Notes: generated from the letters alone by a model not told the origin. A stretch of DNA of 10,692 nucleotides from Symbiodinium natans (GCA_905221605.1 CAJNDS010001694.1:1-10692); one strand, 5' to 3'. Positions 1-7,567 are shown, counted from the first letter of the stretch. Translations and numbers: made by a program.

Positions 1-2
1 AC

Positions 3-545
3 CGCCTCTACCAGGCAAACCCAGCAGTGGAGGGAGCCTTAACAAGAATGGAAATAATCCTCGCTGGAAAAGTGCAGCCGTGTACAAGCGCAGCGGCAAC
101 GACAGACCGCGAAACCTCCCAAGGGCGCCAAACGGGGGAGTCCCGTGGCTCACACTCCTCGGCCTTGGGGGGCGAAGCGCAGCACTCGGAAAACGCAGCG
201 GCCTCTGTCGAAACAATGGAAGAGAAGGAAGACAGGCTAGAGATGACGTACCTGATCCCCAAAGAGCTGAAAGCCCCCATAGCGGACACTGTGGAGCTGC
301 AGAAAATCCGAAGCACTTCGGAGCTCACGGACGACATGGACGTGAAGTTCTTCCCACACCTGTTTTCCACGGGCACAGGCGGATGGCAGAATGGATATGG
401 AAGCTTCTCCCAAGACGCTCGCAAGCTCTCGGGCAACATCAACGTGAGGATCGGCAACCAGCAGGCTCCAGGCGGGAAGACCAAGTACCAAGAGGGCAAA
501 GGTCAGGTGTTTACAGCCCTGAGGAACATCCCAAAAAGCACCTGA
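3..545 (+). CDS. Coding block A, copy 1: hypothetical protein with weak Helitron N-region similarity (partial)
   Basis: The frame is open from the window edge to a TGA at 543-545, giving about 180 residues; the true start lies outside. No ATG is needed if this is an internal exon. The sequence is polar and GC-rich, with an Ala/Ser/Thr-rich first third, an acidic stretch around MEEKEDRLEM, and then FFPHLFSTGTGGW (about 348-386) followed by FSQDARKL. That pattern (FP-LF--G-GG followed by a Ser-Phe helix) is seen upstream of the Rep domain in Helitron replicase-helicases, but the Rep His motif is absent, so the assignment is weak. A GT at 502 (AAAG|GTCAGG) could end an exon in phase 1 and join block B in frame; otherwise the frame ends 45 bp before the satellite. 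Compared with copy 2 there are five base differences, four of them amino-acid changing, so purifying selection is not evident. It may be a pseudogene fragment. Confidence 0.45.
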   Translation, partial: RLYQANPAVEGALTRMEIILAGKVQPCTSAAATTDRETSQGRQTGESRGSHSSALGGEAQHSENAAASVETMEEKEDRLEMTYLIPKELKAPIADTVELQKIRSTSELTDDMDVKFFPHLFSTGTGGWQNGYGSFSQDARKLSGNINVRIGNQQAPGGKTKYQEGKGQVFTALRNIPKST

Positions 546-973
546 GATTGCTTATCACTGAGCATTCTTTAGAGAAGAGAGCGCAGCGCAAGGCTCCTTG
601 GCTGCATTTACCGGCCCTGATCACATCCCGACCGAACTAGGCAGGGGAACACAAGGCTCTGTGGCTGCATTTACAGGCCCTGATCACATCCCGACCCAAT
701 TAGGGAGGGGAATGCAAGGCTCCTTGGCTGCATCTGCACAGGTCCTGCTCACACCCTGAAGGGAACACAAGGCTCCTTGGCTTCATACACAGGCCCTGAT
801 CACCTCCCTACCCAATTAGGGAGGCCAAGGCTCCTTGGCTGCGTTCACGCAGGCCCTGATCACATCCGACCCAGTCAGGGAGGGAATGCAAGGCTCCTTG
901 GCTGCATTTACACAGGCCCTGATCACATCCTGAGCCAGTTAGGGAAGGGAACGCAAAGGCTCCTTGGGGGCAG
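502..973 (+). other. Candidate satellite-filled intron between blocks A and B (copy 1)
   Basis: A donor-like AAAG|GTCAGG at 501/502 leaves block A in phase 1. An acceptor GGGGGCAG|CC at 973/974 also restores phase 1 and reads Ala-Phe-Phe-Thr-Glu into block B. A second acceptor, ACTGAAG|CG at 988/989, is 15 nt downstream, keeps the same phase and has a better pyrimidine run (CCTTCTTC) before it. The interval is almost entirely the 65-bp satellite. This is inferred from splice-site consensus and phase only; there is no transcript evidence. Confidence 0.3.
590..969 (+). repeat. Short run of the ~65-bp satellite, copy 1
   Basis: About six units of the satellite that fills 3228-6090, each built around GGCTCCTTGGCTGCATTTA and CCTGATCACATCCCGACC. 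The units here are more diverged and more variable in length than in the main array: some lack the GATCACATCC core or have CTGCTCACACC instead. The run starts 45 bp after the block A stop and stops abruptly at GGCTCCTTGG before block B. Confidence 0.9.
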
Positions 974-1374
974 CCTTCTTCACTGAAGCGGACATGGACA
1001 ACGCCGTGCAGGTTGTCCTCGAAGAAGGTGTGGTGGAACGAGGTGAAGCTGCAGAGGACCACGCGGCGCCAGGTGGCTTCTACTCCTCGGAAGTGCTTGC
1101 GCAGGTACTGCAAACCAAAGCCATGGCTGCTTTTGGTCGTGTGCGGTGGCAAATGGACCTTCAACCCGTCGTGAGCAAGCACGATCTGGAAGCAGCTGCC
1201 GGGGCGGTGCAGAACCGGGACAACGCACACTGGGTGGCATATCGATATTTCCATGAGAAGATCTTCAGGTTGGACTCCCTGGCTCGTACCCGCAGAGCAG
1301 AGCAGATACCGGAAGCCGTCTTCTTGGCGGAGCTCGCTCGACATCCCGCGACCTACTGCATCCGAGAGGTCTAG
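974..1374 (+). CDS. Coding block B, copy 1: Josephin-like cysteine protease domain, C-terminal part (no catalytic Cys)
   Basis: The frame ends at TAG 1372-1374 and encodes about 133 residues from the likely exon start. In Josephin deubiquitinases (ataxin-3, JOSD family) an F-S-E-L segment and helix is followed by a G-F-F-S--VI--AL helix, then an HW----R strand carrying the active-site His, and an LNS/LDS strand with the second active residue 15 positions later. Here I see FFTEADMDNAV, GGFYSSEVLAQVL, AHWVAYRY (His about 1228-1230) and FRLDSL, with Asp exactly 15 residues after the His. These are followed by a PEAVFLAEL helix and a final strand YCIREV, again as in Josephins. The N-terminal segment with the nucleophile Cys is not present upstream; the satellite occupies that position. 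No ATG fits the domain start, so I treat this as the last exon of a spliced gene or a truncated remnant. It would act on ubiquitin conjugates only if a Cys-bearing exon exists elsewhere. Confidence 0.55.
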
Positions 1375-1645
1375 CCGCGGCTGCCATCTCCTAACAATGT
1401 TGTGATGCCGCGAGGACACCTCTGGTGCTCCACGCCAACGTTTCACCCCCCCACAGACCAGCGTTCTCACGCGAGATCGCACAAGGCAAGGCAGAAACCA
1501 AGGCGCCAGCTCATGCTCATGTGATGGATGGATGTGTGGCAAGACTGGCGCCCCATCAAACCTGAGCAACAACTGCGCCGCTCTTCTCTGCGGGCTCAAG
1601 ATTAGAGTTACCCCAAACAAAAGACATGGTTTTCTTTCAGAAACC
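1375..1645. other. 3' flank of block B, no gene seen (copy 1)
   Basis: Mixed-composition DNA between the block B stop and the AT-rich tail. It contains a C-run (CACCCCCCCACAG) and a small GATGGATGGATG repeat near 1521-1532. No convincing open frame, RNA gene or standard polyadenylation signal was found. It could be the 3' untranslated region of block B. Confidence 0.5.
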
Positions 1646-1693
1646 TATCCAAAAAGCGAGACGAGGGGTCGAAACAATCAAATCAATATCACC

Positions 1694-1966
1694 ATGACAA
1701 GACGAAAGACAAGAATTACAAGCATTGGCTGTCAAGAACCAACATGCTCAACTTCTCCTGGCCCAGAGCTGCAGACATGGACAGAAGACCACCAGACCTT
1801 CAAGCATCAGGTCCGTCTCTTCCACGGAGTTCAGAAAGGTTTTAATGAATTGTTATATCAAATGTTGCCGAAGAGACACCTCCAGCAACAAATCACATTC
1901 TTTTCCTCCCCGAGAAGGCTCAAGAGATCGTGGGACCGAAAATATTGCCCTTTCCACCCCAAATAG
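1694..1966 (+). CDS. Small hypothetical ORF in the tail unit, copy 1 (90 aa)
   Basis: An ATG in a fair eukaryotic context (ATCACCATGA) opens a 90-codon frame ending at TAG. The product would be very basic and begins MTRRKTR. No domain, signal peptide or membrane segment is visible. The frame is intact in all three tail copies, but the copies are so similar that this says little about selection. One change (Thr here, Lys in the other two copies) is amino-acid altering. An overlapping alternative frame runs to 2135 and has a frameshift in the second copy. Chance ORF is the simplest reading. Confidence 0.15.
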   Translation: MTRRKTRITSIGCQEPTCSTSPGPELQTWTEDHQTFKHQVRLFHGVQKGFNELLYQMLPKRHLQQQITFFSSPRRLKRSWDRKYCPFHPK

Positions 1967-2269
1967 TCCGGACACAATATCCGATTTCATAGAACTGAAA
2001 TCCGAATTTGCAAAAACAATACCAATATTAATTGAAATTCCTCTATATTCTCTGAAATTTCGAGGGGGTGAAATGAACCATTATCATTCTAAAGAATTGC
2101 AATCCAAAAAATTATTCAAATTACAAGATATGTAATTCAAATATTCGTGGAACCATATCAATTGTAAGAATATATCGAAACTTCGAGGCTAACACCCACA
2201 GACAAGGGTCAACAAAGATTCGGGACATCAGGAGAATTATAATGAATACCCTCAAAAAGAACTCCCAGA

Positions 2270-2630
2270 TCTTCAAGATTTTAATTCTGGCGGTTTTGAT
2301 CAATTATCCAGAAGTCCCCAGATCTTCCAAATTTGAATTCTAAAGATTTTTGGAGGACTTATTCAGATATCCAGTATTTATCAAATCCTTCAAAATTTGA
2401 ATTCCGAAAATTCCAGAGGTTTTTAATCGATATCCAAAGATCCCCAGGCCTTCTAAATTTGAATCCTGGAGGACTGCAGGAGATTTTGATCAATTATCCA
2501 GAAATCCCCAGATCTTCCAAATTTGAAATCTAGAGTTTTGGGATCCATATCCACAGATTCCCAGGCTTTCAAAATTTTAATTCTTGAGGTTTTGGGCCGA
2601 TACAGACCTTCAAAATTTGAATTCTGGCGC
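2270..2630 (+). repeat. Degenerate AT-rich minisatellite, copy 1
   Basis: About seven imperfect units of roughly 41-64 bp, each with a core like CTTCAAAATTTGAATTCTGG followed by a purine-rich part (GAGGTTTTGATC), then ATCCAGA and CCCCAGAT. Units differ mostly by internal insertions. It lies immediately before the C-rich tract. Confidence 0.75.
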
Positions 2631-2632
2631 AA

Positions 2633-2789
2633 GCCCCCCCCCCCCAGCCCCCCATCCCCCCCAGCCCCCCCAAGCCCAACCAACAAAAATGTAAAACATT
2701 GAAAGGCAAAAAACAAAACCCGGCAAAACCCCCCAAAACCCCCCAAAACCCGACAAAACCCCCCAAAACCCGACAAAACCCCCCAAAAC
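2633..2789 (+). repeat. C-rich tract with CCCCCCAAAA units, copy 1
   Basis: Runs of C (up to 13 at the left edge), a CCCCCCAGCC/CATCC zone, a short A-rich spacer (ATGTAAAACATTGAAAGG), then alternating AACCCGGC/AACCCGAC and AACCCCCC units of about 10 bp. The complementary strand has many GGGGGG-TTTT runs and could form G-quadruplexes. It resembles the ciliate C4A4 telomere unit but is irregular. Confidence 0.85.
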
Positions 2790-2811
2790 TCCGGACACAA
2801 ACCCTATACAT

Positions 2812-3096
2812 AAACCCTAAACCCTAAACCCTAAACCCTAAACCCTAAACCCTAAACCCTAAACCCTAAACCCTAAACCCTAAACCCTAAACCCTAAACC
2901 CTAAACCCTAAACCCTAAACCCTAAACCCTAAACCCTAAACCCTAAACCCTAACCTAAACCCTAAACCCTAAACCCTAAACCCTAAACCCTAAACCCTAA
3001 ACCCTAAACCCTAAACCCTAAACCCTAAACCCTAAACCCTAAACCCTAAACCCTAAACCCTAAACCCTAAACCCTAAACCCTAAACCCTAAACCCT
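2812..3096 (+). repeat. Interstitial telomeric array 1 (CCCTAAA, about 40 units)
   Basis: Almost perfect tandem CCCTAAA with one short irregularity near 2948-2958 (CCCTAACCTAAA). The C-rich strand reads left to right, the orientation expected at a left chromosome end, yet 2.8 kb of the duplicated block lies to its left, so it is internal as assembled. The right edge is ACCCTCAAGACC. Confidence 0.97.
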
Positions 3097-3227
3097 CAAG
3101 ACCAGGATAAATAGAAATTGTATGTGATTCATTACGAATTACGAATAGCTCGATTCCTGCAGGCAAAGAGGTTTAAGTAAATTGAACATATTGGCACAGT
3201 TGACCCCTGCAAACCCTTATCCTGGCT
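3097..3227. other. Junction sequence right of telomeric array 1
   Basis: A short low-copy stretch between the telomeric array and the satellite. It holds ATAGAAATTGTAT (3111-3123), shared with the right edge of array 2, and AGAGGTTTAAGTAAATTGA (3167-3185), found inverted at 10443-10461. There is also an 8-bp palindrome CCTGCAGG. No gene seen. Confidence 0.7.
3111..3123 (-). repeat. 13-bp bracket motif at right edge of array 1
   Basis: ATAGAAATTGTAT, the reverse complement of ATACAATTTCTAT found at 8998-9010 and 10170-10182. The left partner at this array is reduced to ATACAT (about 2807-2811), as if 7 bp were lost. Confidence 0.7.
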
Positions 3228-4617
3228 CACTAGTTACCTCAACTAGGGAGGAGAAGGCCAAGCTCCTTGAGTGCATTCACACAAGCCCCGATCCCTGACC
3301 CAAATTCAGGAGGCTAACGCAAGGCTCGTATTCACACAGGCTTTGATCACATCCCGACCTGGAATGCAAGGCCCCCGACCCAGTTGTGGGGGGGGGGGGA
3401 ACGCAAAGGCTCCTTCAGTTACATAAGCCCTGCTCACACACCGACCCAATTAGGGAGGTGAATACAAAGGCTCCTTGGCAGCATTCACACAGGCTCTGAT
3501 CACATCCCGACCCAATTAGGGAGGGGAACGCAAAGGCTCCATGGCTGCATTTACACAGGCCCTCATCACATCCCGCCCCAATTAGGGAGGGGAATGCAAG
3601 GCTCCTTGGCTGCATTTACACAGGCCCTGATCACATCCCGACCCAATTAGGGAGGTGAATACAAAGGCTCCTGGGCTGCATTTACACAGACCCTGATCAC
3701 ATCCTGACCCAATTCGGGAGGTGAACACTGCATTTACACAGGCCCTGATCACCTCCTGACCCAAAGTAGGGAGAGAAACAAAAGGCTCCTTGGCTGCATT
3801 TACACAGGCCCTGATCACATCCCGACCCAATTAGGGAGGTGACTACAAAGGCTCCTTGGCAGCATTCACACAGGCCCTGATCACATCCCGACCCAATTAG
3901 GGAGGGGAATGCAAGGCCCCTTGGCTGCATTGACACAGGCCCTGATCACATCCCGACCCAATTAGGGAGAATCACAAGGCTCCTTGGCTGCATTTACACA
4001 GGTCTTGATCACATCCCGACCCAATTAGGGAGGTGACTACAAAGGCTCCTTGCCAGCATTCACAGAGGCCCTGATCACATCCCGACCCAATTAGGGAGGG
4101 GAATGCAAGGCTCCTTGGCTGCATTGACACAGGCCCTGATCACATCCCGACCCCATTAGGGAGAATCACAAGGCTCCTTGGCTGCATTTACACAGGTCTT
4201 GATCACATCCCGACCCAATTAGGGAGGTGAATACAAAGGCTCCTTGGCTGCATTTACACAGGCCCTGGTCACATCCCGACTCAATTAGGGAGGGGAATGC
4301 AAGGCTTCTTGGCTGCGTTTAGACAGGCCCTGATCACATCCCGACCCAATTAGGGAGATGAACACAAGCCTCCTTGGCAGCATTTTCACAGGCCCTGATC
4401 ACATCCCGACCCAATTAGGGAGAATCACAAGGCTCCTTGGCTGCATTTACACAGGGCTTGATCACATCCCGACCCAATTAGGGAGGTGAATACAAAGGCT
4501 CCTTGGCTGCAGTTACACAGGCCCTGATCACATCCCGACCCAATTCGGGAGTGGAATGCAAGGCTCCTTGGCTGCATTTACACAGGCTGACCCAATTAGG
4601 GAGAGAAACACAAGGCT

Positions 4618-5230
4618 CCTTGGCTGCATTTACACAGCCCTTGATCACATCCCGACCCAATTAGGGAGGTAAATACAAAGGCTCCTTGGCAGCATTCACA
4701 CAGGCCCTGATCCCATCCCGACCCAATTAGGGAGGGGAATGCAAGGCTCCTTGGCTGCATTTACACAGGCCCTGATCACATCCCGACCCAATTAGGGAGG
4801 GAAATGCCAAGGCTCCTTGGCTGCATTCAAACAGGCCCTGGTCACATCCCGACCCAATTAGGGAGGGGAATGCAAGGCTCCTTGGCTGCATTTACACAAA
4901 CCCTGATCACATCCTGACCCATTTAGGGAGGGCAATGCAAGGCTCCCTGGCTGCATTTACACAGGCCTGGGAGGGGAATGCAAGGCTCCTTGGCTGCATT
5001 TACACAGGCCCTGATCACATCCCGACCCAATTAGGGAGAATCACAAGGCTCCTTGGCTGCATTTACACAGGTCTTGATCACATCCCGACCCAATTAGGGA
5101 GGTGAATACAAAGGCTCCTTGGCTGCAGTTACACAGGCCCTGATCACATCCCGACCCAATTCGGGAGGGGAACGCAAGGCTCCTTGGCTGCATTTACACA
5201 GGCCCTGATCACATCCTGATCCAATTAGGG
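4618..5230 (+). repeat. Higher-order satellite repeat, copy 1
   Basis: A chain of distinctive unit variants (CAGCCCTTGATC, the CAGGCCCTGATCCC unit, ATGCCAAGG linker, ACACAAACCCTG, GGCTCCCTGG, a truncated unit GGCCTGGGAGGGG, AATCACAA linker, CTGCAGTTAC) that recurs in the same order at 5471-6072, about 840 bp to the right. Confidence 0.8.
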
Positions 5231-5470
5231 AGAGAAACACAAGGCTCCTTGGCTGCATTTACACAGCCCTTGATCACATCCCGACCCAATTAGGAAGGTA
5301 AATACAAAGGCTCCTTGGCTGCATTTACACAGCCCTTGATCACATCCCGACCCAATTAGGGAAGGGAATGCAATGCTTCTTGGCTGCATTCACACAGGCC
5401 CTGATCACATCCGGACCCAATTCGGGAAGGGAATGCAAGGCTCCTTGGCTGCAGTCACACCACATCCGGA

Positions 5471-6072
5471 CCTTGGCTGCATTTACACAGCCCTTGATCA
5501 ATTAGGGAGGTAAATACAAAGGCTCCTTGGCAGCATTCACACAGGCCCTGATCACATCCCGACCCAATTAGGGAGGGGAATGCAAGGCTCCTTGGCTGCA
5601 TTTACACAGGCCCTGATCACATCCCGACCCAATTAGGGAGGGGAATGCCAAGGCTCCTTGGCTGCATGCAAACAGGCCCTGGTCACATCCCGACCCAATT
5701 AGGGAGGGGAATGCAAGGCTCCTTGGCTGCATTTACACAAACCCTGATCACATCCTGACCCATTTAGGGAGGGCAATGCAAGGCTCCCTGGCTGCATTTA
5801 CACAGGCCCTGGGAGGGGAATGCAAGGCTCCTTGGCTGCATTTACACAGGCCCTGATCACATCCCGACCCAATTAGGGAGAATCACAAGGCTCCTTGGCT
5901 GCATTTCGCACAGGTCTTGATCACATCCCGACCCAATTAGGGAGGTGAATACAAAGGCTCCTTGGCTGCAGTTACACAGGCCCTGATCACATCCCGACCC
6001 AATTCGGGAGGGGAACGCAAGGCTCCTTGGCTGCATTTACACAGGCCCTGATCACATCCTGACCCAATTAGG
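5471..6072 (+). repeat. Higher-order satellite repeat, copy 2
   Basis: Second copy of the variant chain at 4618-5230. It lacks 12 bp (CACATCCCGACC) near its left end and ends close to the junction with block A. A partial third match (AATCACAA linker, CAGTTAC unit, GAGAGAAACACAAGG) is at 4387-4680. Confidence 0.8.
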
Positions 6073-6093
6073 GAGAGAAACACAAGGCTCCAG

Positions 6094-6738
6094 GAAGATG
6101 GCACTGTCCTGGTGGAAGGAGTGCAGGGCAAGACCGCTTCCCCAGCTCGTCTAGACTGCTTGCACAAAGCCTTGCAAGAGCTGAAAGCGCAGCACCGCCT
6201 CTACCAGGCAAACCCAGCAGTGGAGGGAGCCTTAACAAGAATGGAAATCATCCTCGCTGGAAAAGTGCAGCCGTGTACAAGCGCAGCGGCAACGACAGAC
6301 CGCGAAACCTCCCAAGGGCGCCAAACGGGGGAGTCCGGTGGCTCACACTCCTCGGCCTTGGGGGGCGAAGCGCAGCACTCGGAAAACGCAGCGGCCTCTG
6401 TCGAAACAATGGAAGAGAAGGAAGACAGGCTAGAGATGACGTACCTGATCCCCAAAGAGCTGAAAGCCCCCAGAGCGGACACTGTGGAGCTGCAGAAAAT
6501 CCGAAGCACTTCGGAGCTCACGGACGACATGGACGTGAAGTTCTTCCCACACCTGTTTTCCACGGGCACAGGCGGATGGCAGAATGGATATGGAAGCTTC
6601 TCCCAATACGCTCGCAAGCTCTCGGGCAACATCAACGTGAGGATCGGCAACCAGCAGGCTCCAGGCGGGAAGACCAAGTACCAAGAGGGCAAAGGTCAGG
6701 TGTTTACAGCCCTGAGGGACATCCCAAAAAGCACCTGA
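6094..6738 (+). CDS. Coding block A, copy 2: hypothetical protein with weak Helitron N-region similarity
   Basis: The more complete copy of block A. The satellite is interrupted at GGCTCCAG|GAAGAT (6093/6094), which fits an intron 3' splice site; the frame then reads EDGTVLVEGVQGK and a Leu/Gln-rich, probably helical segment (LHKALQELKAQHRLYQ). It continues as in copy 1 through FFPHLFSTGTGGW (about 6541-6579) to a TGA at 6736-6738. In-frame initiation codons at the left end are only GTG, so an internal exon fits better than a complete gene. A donor at 6694/6695 (AAAG|GTCAGG) would exclude the last 14 codons and join block B. Differences from copy 1 include Gly for Arg, Arg for Ile, Tyr for Asp and Asp for Asn. 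The Helitron link rests on one short motif and is unproven. Confidence 0.45.
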   Translation, partial: EDGTVLVEGVQGKTASPARLDCLHKALQELKAQHRLYQANPAVEGALTRMEIILAGKVQPCTSAAATTDRETSQGRQTGESGGSHSSALGGEAQHSENAAASVETMEEKEDRLEMTYLIPKELKAPRADTVELQKIRSTSELTDDMDVKFFPHLFSTGTGGWQNGYGSFSQYARKLSGNINVRIGNQQAPGGKTKYQEGKGQVFTALRDIPKST

Positions 6739-7166
6739 GATTGCTTATCACTGAGCATTCTTTAGAGAAGAGAGCGCAGCGCAAGGCTCCTTGGCTGCAT
6801 TTACCGGCCCTGATCACATCCCGACCGAACTAGGCAGGGGAACACAAGGCTCTGTGCCTGCATTTACAGGCCCTGATCACATCCCGACCCAATTAGGGAG
6901 GGGAATGCAAGGCTCCTTGGCTGCATCTGCACAGGTCCTGCTCACACCCTGAAGGGAACACAAGGCTCCTTGGCTTCATACACAGGCCCTGATCACATCC
7001 CTACCCAATTAGGGAGGCCAAGGCTCCTTGGCTGCGTTCACGCAGGCCCTGATCACATCCGACCCAGTCAGGGAGGGAATGCAAGGCTCCTTGGCTGCAT
7101 TTACACAGGCCCTGATCACATCCTGACCCAGTTAGGGAAGGGAACGCAAAGGCTCCTTGGGGGCAG
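6695..7166 (+). other. Candidate satellite-filled intron between blocks A and B (copy 2)
   Basis: Same donor (AAAG|GTCAGG, 6694/6695) and acceptors (GCAG|CC at 7166/7167, or GAAG|CG at 7181/7182) as in copy 1, all sites unchanged. Joining keeps one open frame from block A to the block B stop. Inferred from sequence alone. Confidence 0.3.
6783..7162 (+). repeat. Short run of the ~65-bp satellite, copy 2
   Basis: Counterpart of 590-969, with a few base changes (for example GTGCCTGC for GTGGCTGC and CTGACCC for CTGAGCC). The retained irregular units show that the run was duplicated with its neighbours rather than invaded separately. Confidence 0.9.
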
Positions 7167-7567
7167 CCTTCTTCACTGAAGCGGACATGGACAACGCCGT
7201 GCAGGTTGTCCTCGAAGAAGGTGGGGTGGAACGAGGTGAAGCTGCAGAGGACCACGCGGCGCCAGGTGGCTTCTACTCCTCGGAAGTGCTTGCGCAGGTA
7301 CTGCAAACCAAAGCCATGGCTGCTTTTGGTCGTGTGAGGTGGCAAATGGACCTTCAACCCGTCGTGAGCAAGCACGATCTGGAAGCAGCTGCCGGGGCGG
7401 TGCAGAACCGGGACAACGCACACTGGGTGGCATATCGATATTTCCATGAGAAGATCTTCAGGTTGGACTCCCTGGCTCGTACCCGCAGAGCAGAGCAGAT
7501 ACCGGAAGCCGTCTTCTTGGCGGAGCTCGCTCGACATCCCGCGACCTACTGCATCCGAGAGGTCTAG
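7167..7567 (+). CDS. Coding block B, copy 2: Josephin-like domain, C-terminal part (no catalytic Cys)
   Basis: Nearly identical to block B at 974-1374, ending at TAG 7565-7567. The active-site His (in AHWVAYRY) and the Asp 15 residues later (in FRLDSL) are both kept. Two base differences from copy 1 are seen: one changes Val to Gly in the poorly conserved linker before GGFYSS, and one is silent (an Arg codon). Retention of the active-site pair is compatible with function but also with recent duplication. As in copy 1, the segment that should hold the nucleophile Cys is missing and satellite lies in its place. Upstream of block A there are 2.9 kb of satellite and then a telomeric array, so a Cys exon for this copy would have to be very distant or lost. 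Confidence 0.55.

Larger units (their letters stand above)
1..2811 (+). repeat. Segmental duplication, copy 1 (about 2.8 kb)
   Basis: This stretch recurs at 6194-9000 in the same orientation with only scattered single-base differences and one or two short indels. It carries block A, a short satellite run, block B, the 3' flank and the AT-rich tail. The left end is cut by the window edge, so the true unit is longer; copy 2 extends at least 100 bp further left in block A. The right end of similarity falls at the sequence ACCCTATACA just before a telomeric array. Identity is near 99 percent by eye, which suggests a recent duplication or ongoing gene conversion. Confidence 0.95.
1646..2811 (+). 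repeat. AT-rich tail unit, copy 1 (about 1.17 kb)
   Basis: The same sequence occurs at 7839-9009 and 9010-10181. It begins TATCCAAAAAGCGAGACGAG, continues with a moderately AT-rich part holding a small open frame (1694-1966), passes through a degenerate minisatellite, and ends in a C-rich tract and ACCCTATACA. In this copy the terminal motif lacks 7 bp (ATTTCTA) relative to the third copy, and a telomeric array follows directly. Confidence 0.9.
3228..6090 (+). repeat. Main 65-66-bp satellite array (about 2.9 kb)
   Basis: More than 40 tandem units with consensus parts GGCTCCTTGGCTGCATTTA, CACAGGCCCTGATCACATCC and CGACCCAATTAGGGAGG, then a variable linker. Three linker types alternate: GGGAATGCAA (65-bp unit), TGAATACAAA (66 bp) and AATCACAA (shorter). 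The left end (3228-3420) is most diverged, as expected at an array edge. The right end stops within a unit after GGCTCC, exactly where block A of copy 2 begins. No gene is embedded; open frames on either strand are short and made only of repeat. Confidence 0.95.

Noticed and set aside
80-640. 186-codon plus-strand frame overlapping block A (also 6273-6833)
   Set aside because: It is rich in Arg and Pro, runs into the satellite and is a shifted frame of block A.
808-1620. 270-codon minus-strand open frame, also at 7001-7813
   Set aside because: It is antisense to block B, whose plus-strand product shows a coherent domain. Its end consists of satellite translation.
1725-2135. 136-codon frame in the tail unit starting at TTG
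   Set aside because: There is no ATG at the start, and a 1-base indel in copy 2 changes its end (205 codons there), so it is not maintained.
2453-2811. Gly-rich minus-strand frames in the C-rich tracts (also 8645-9003, 9817-10175, 10483-10686)
   Set aside because: They come from low-complexity G-runs and overlap in several frames, so they are not genes.
3228-6090. CRISPR array
   Set aside because: The units are contiguous with no unique spacers, and the telomere repeats show a eukaryotic genome.
3415-6167. Minus-strand frames rich in CDQGLCKCSQGA-like repeats
   Set aside because: They are translations of the satellite; the mix of 65- and 66-bp units breaks the frame and there is no start context or non-repeat part.
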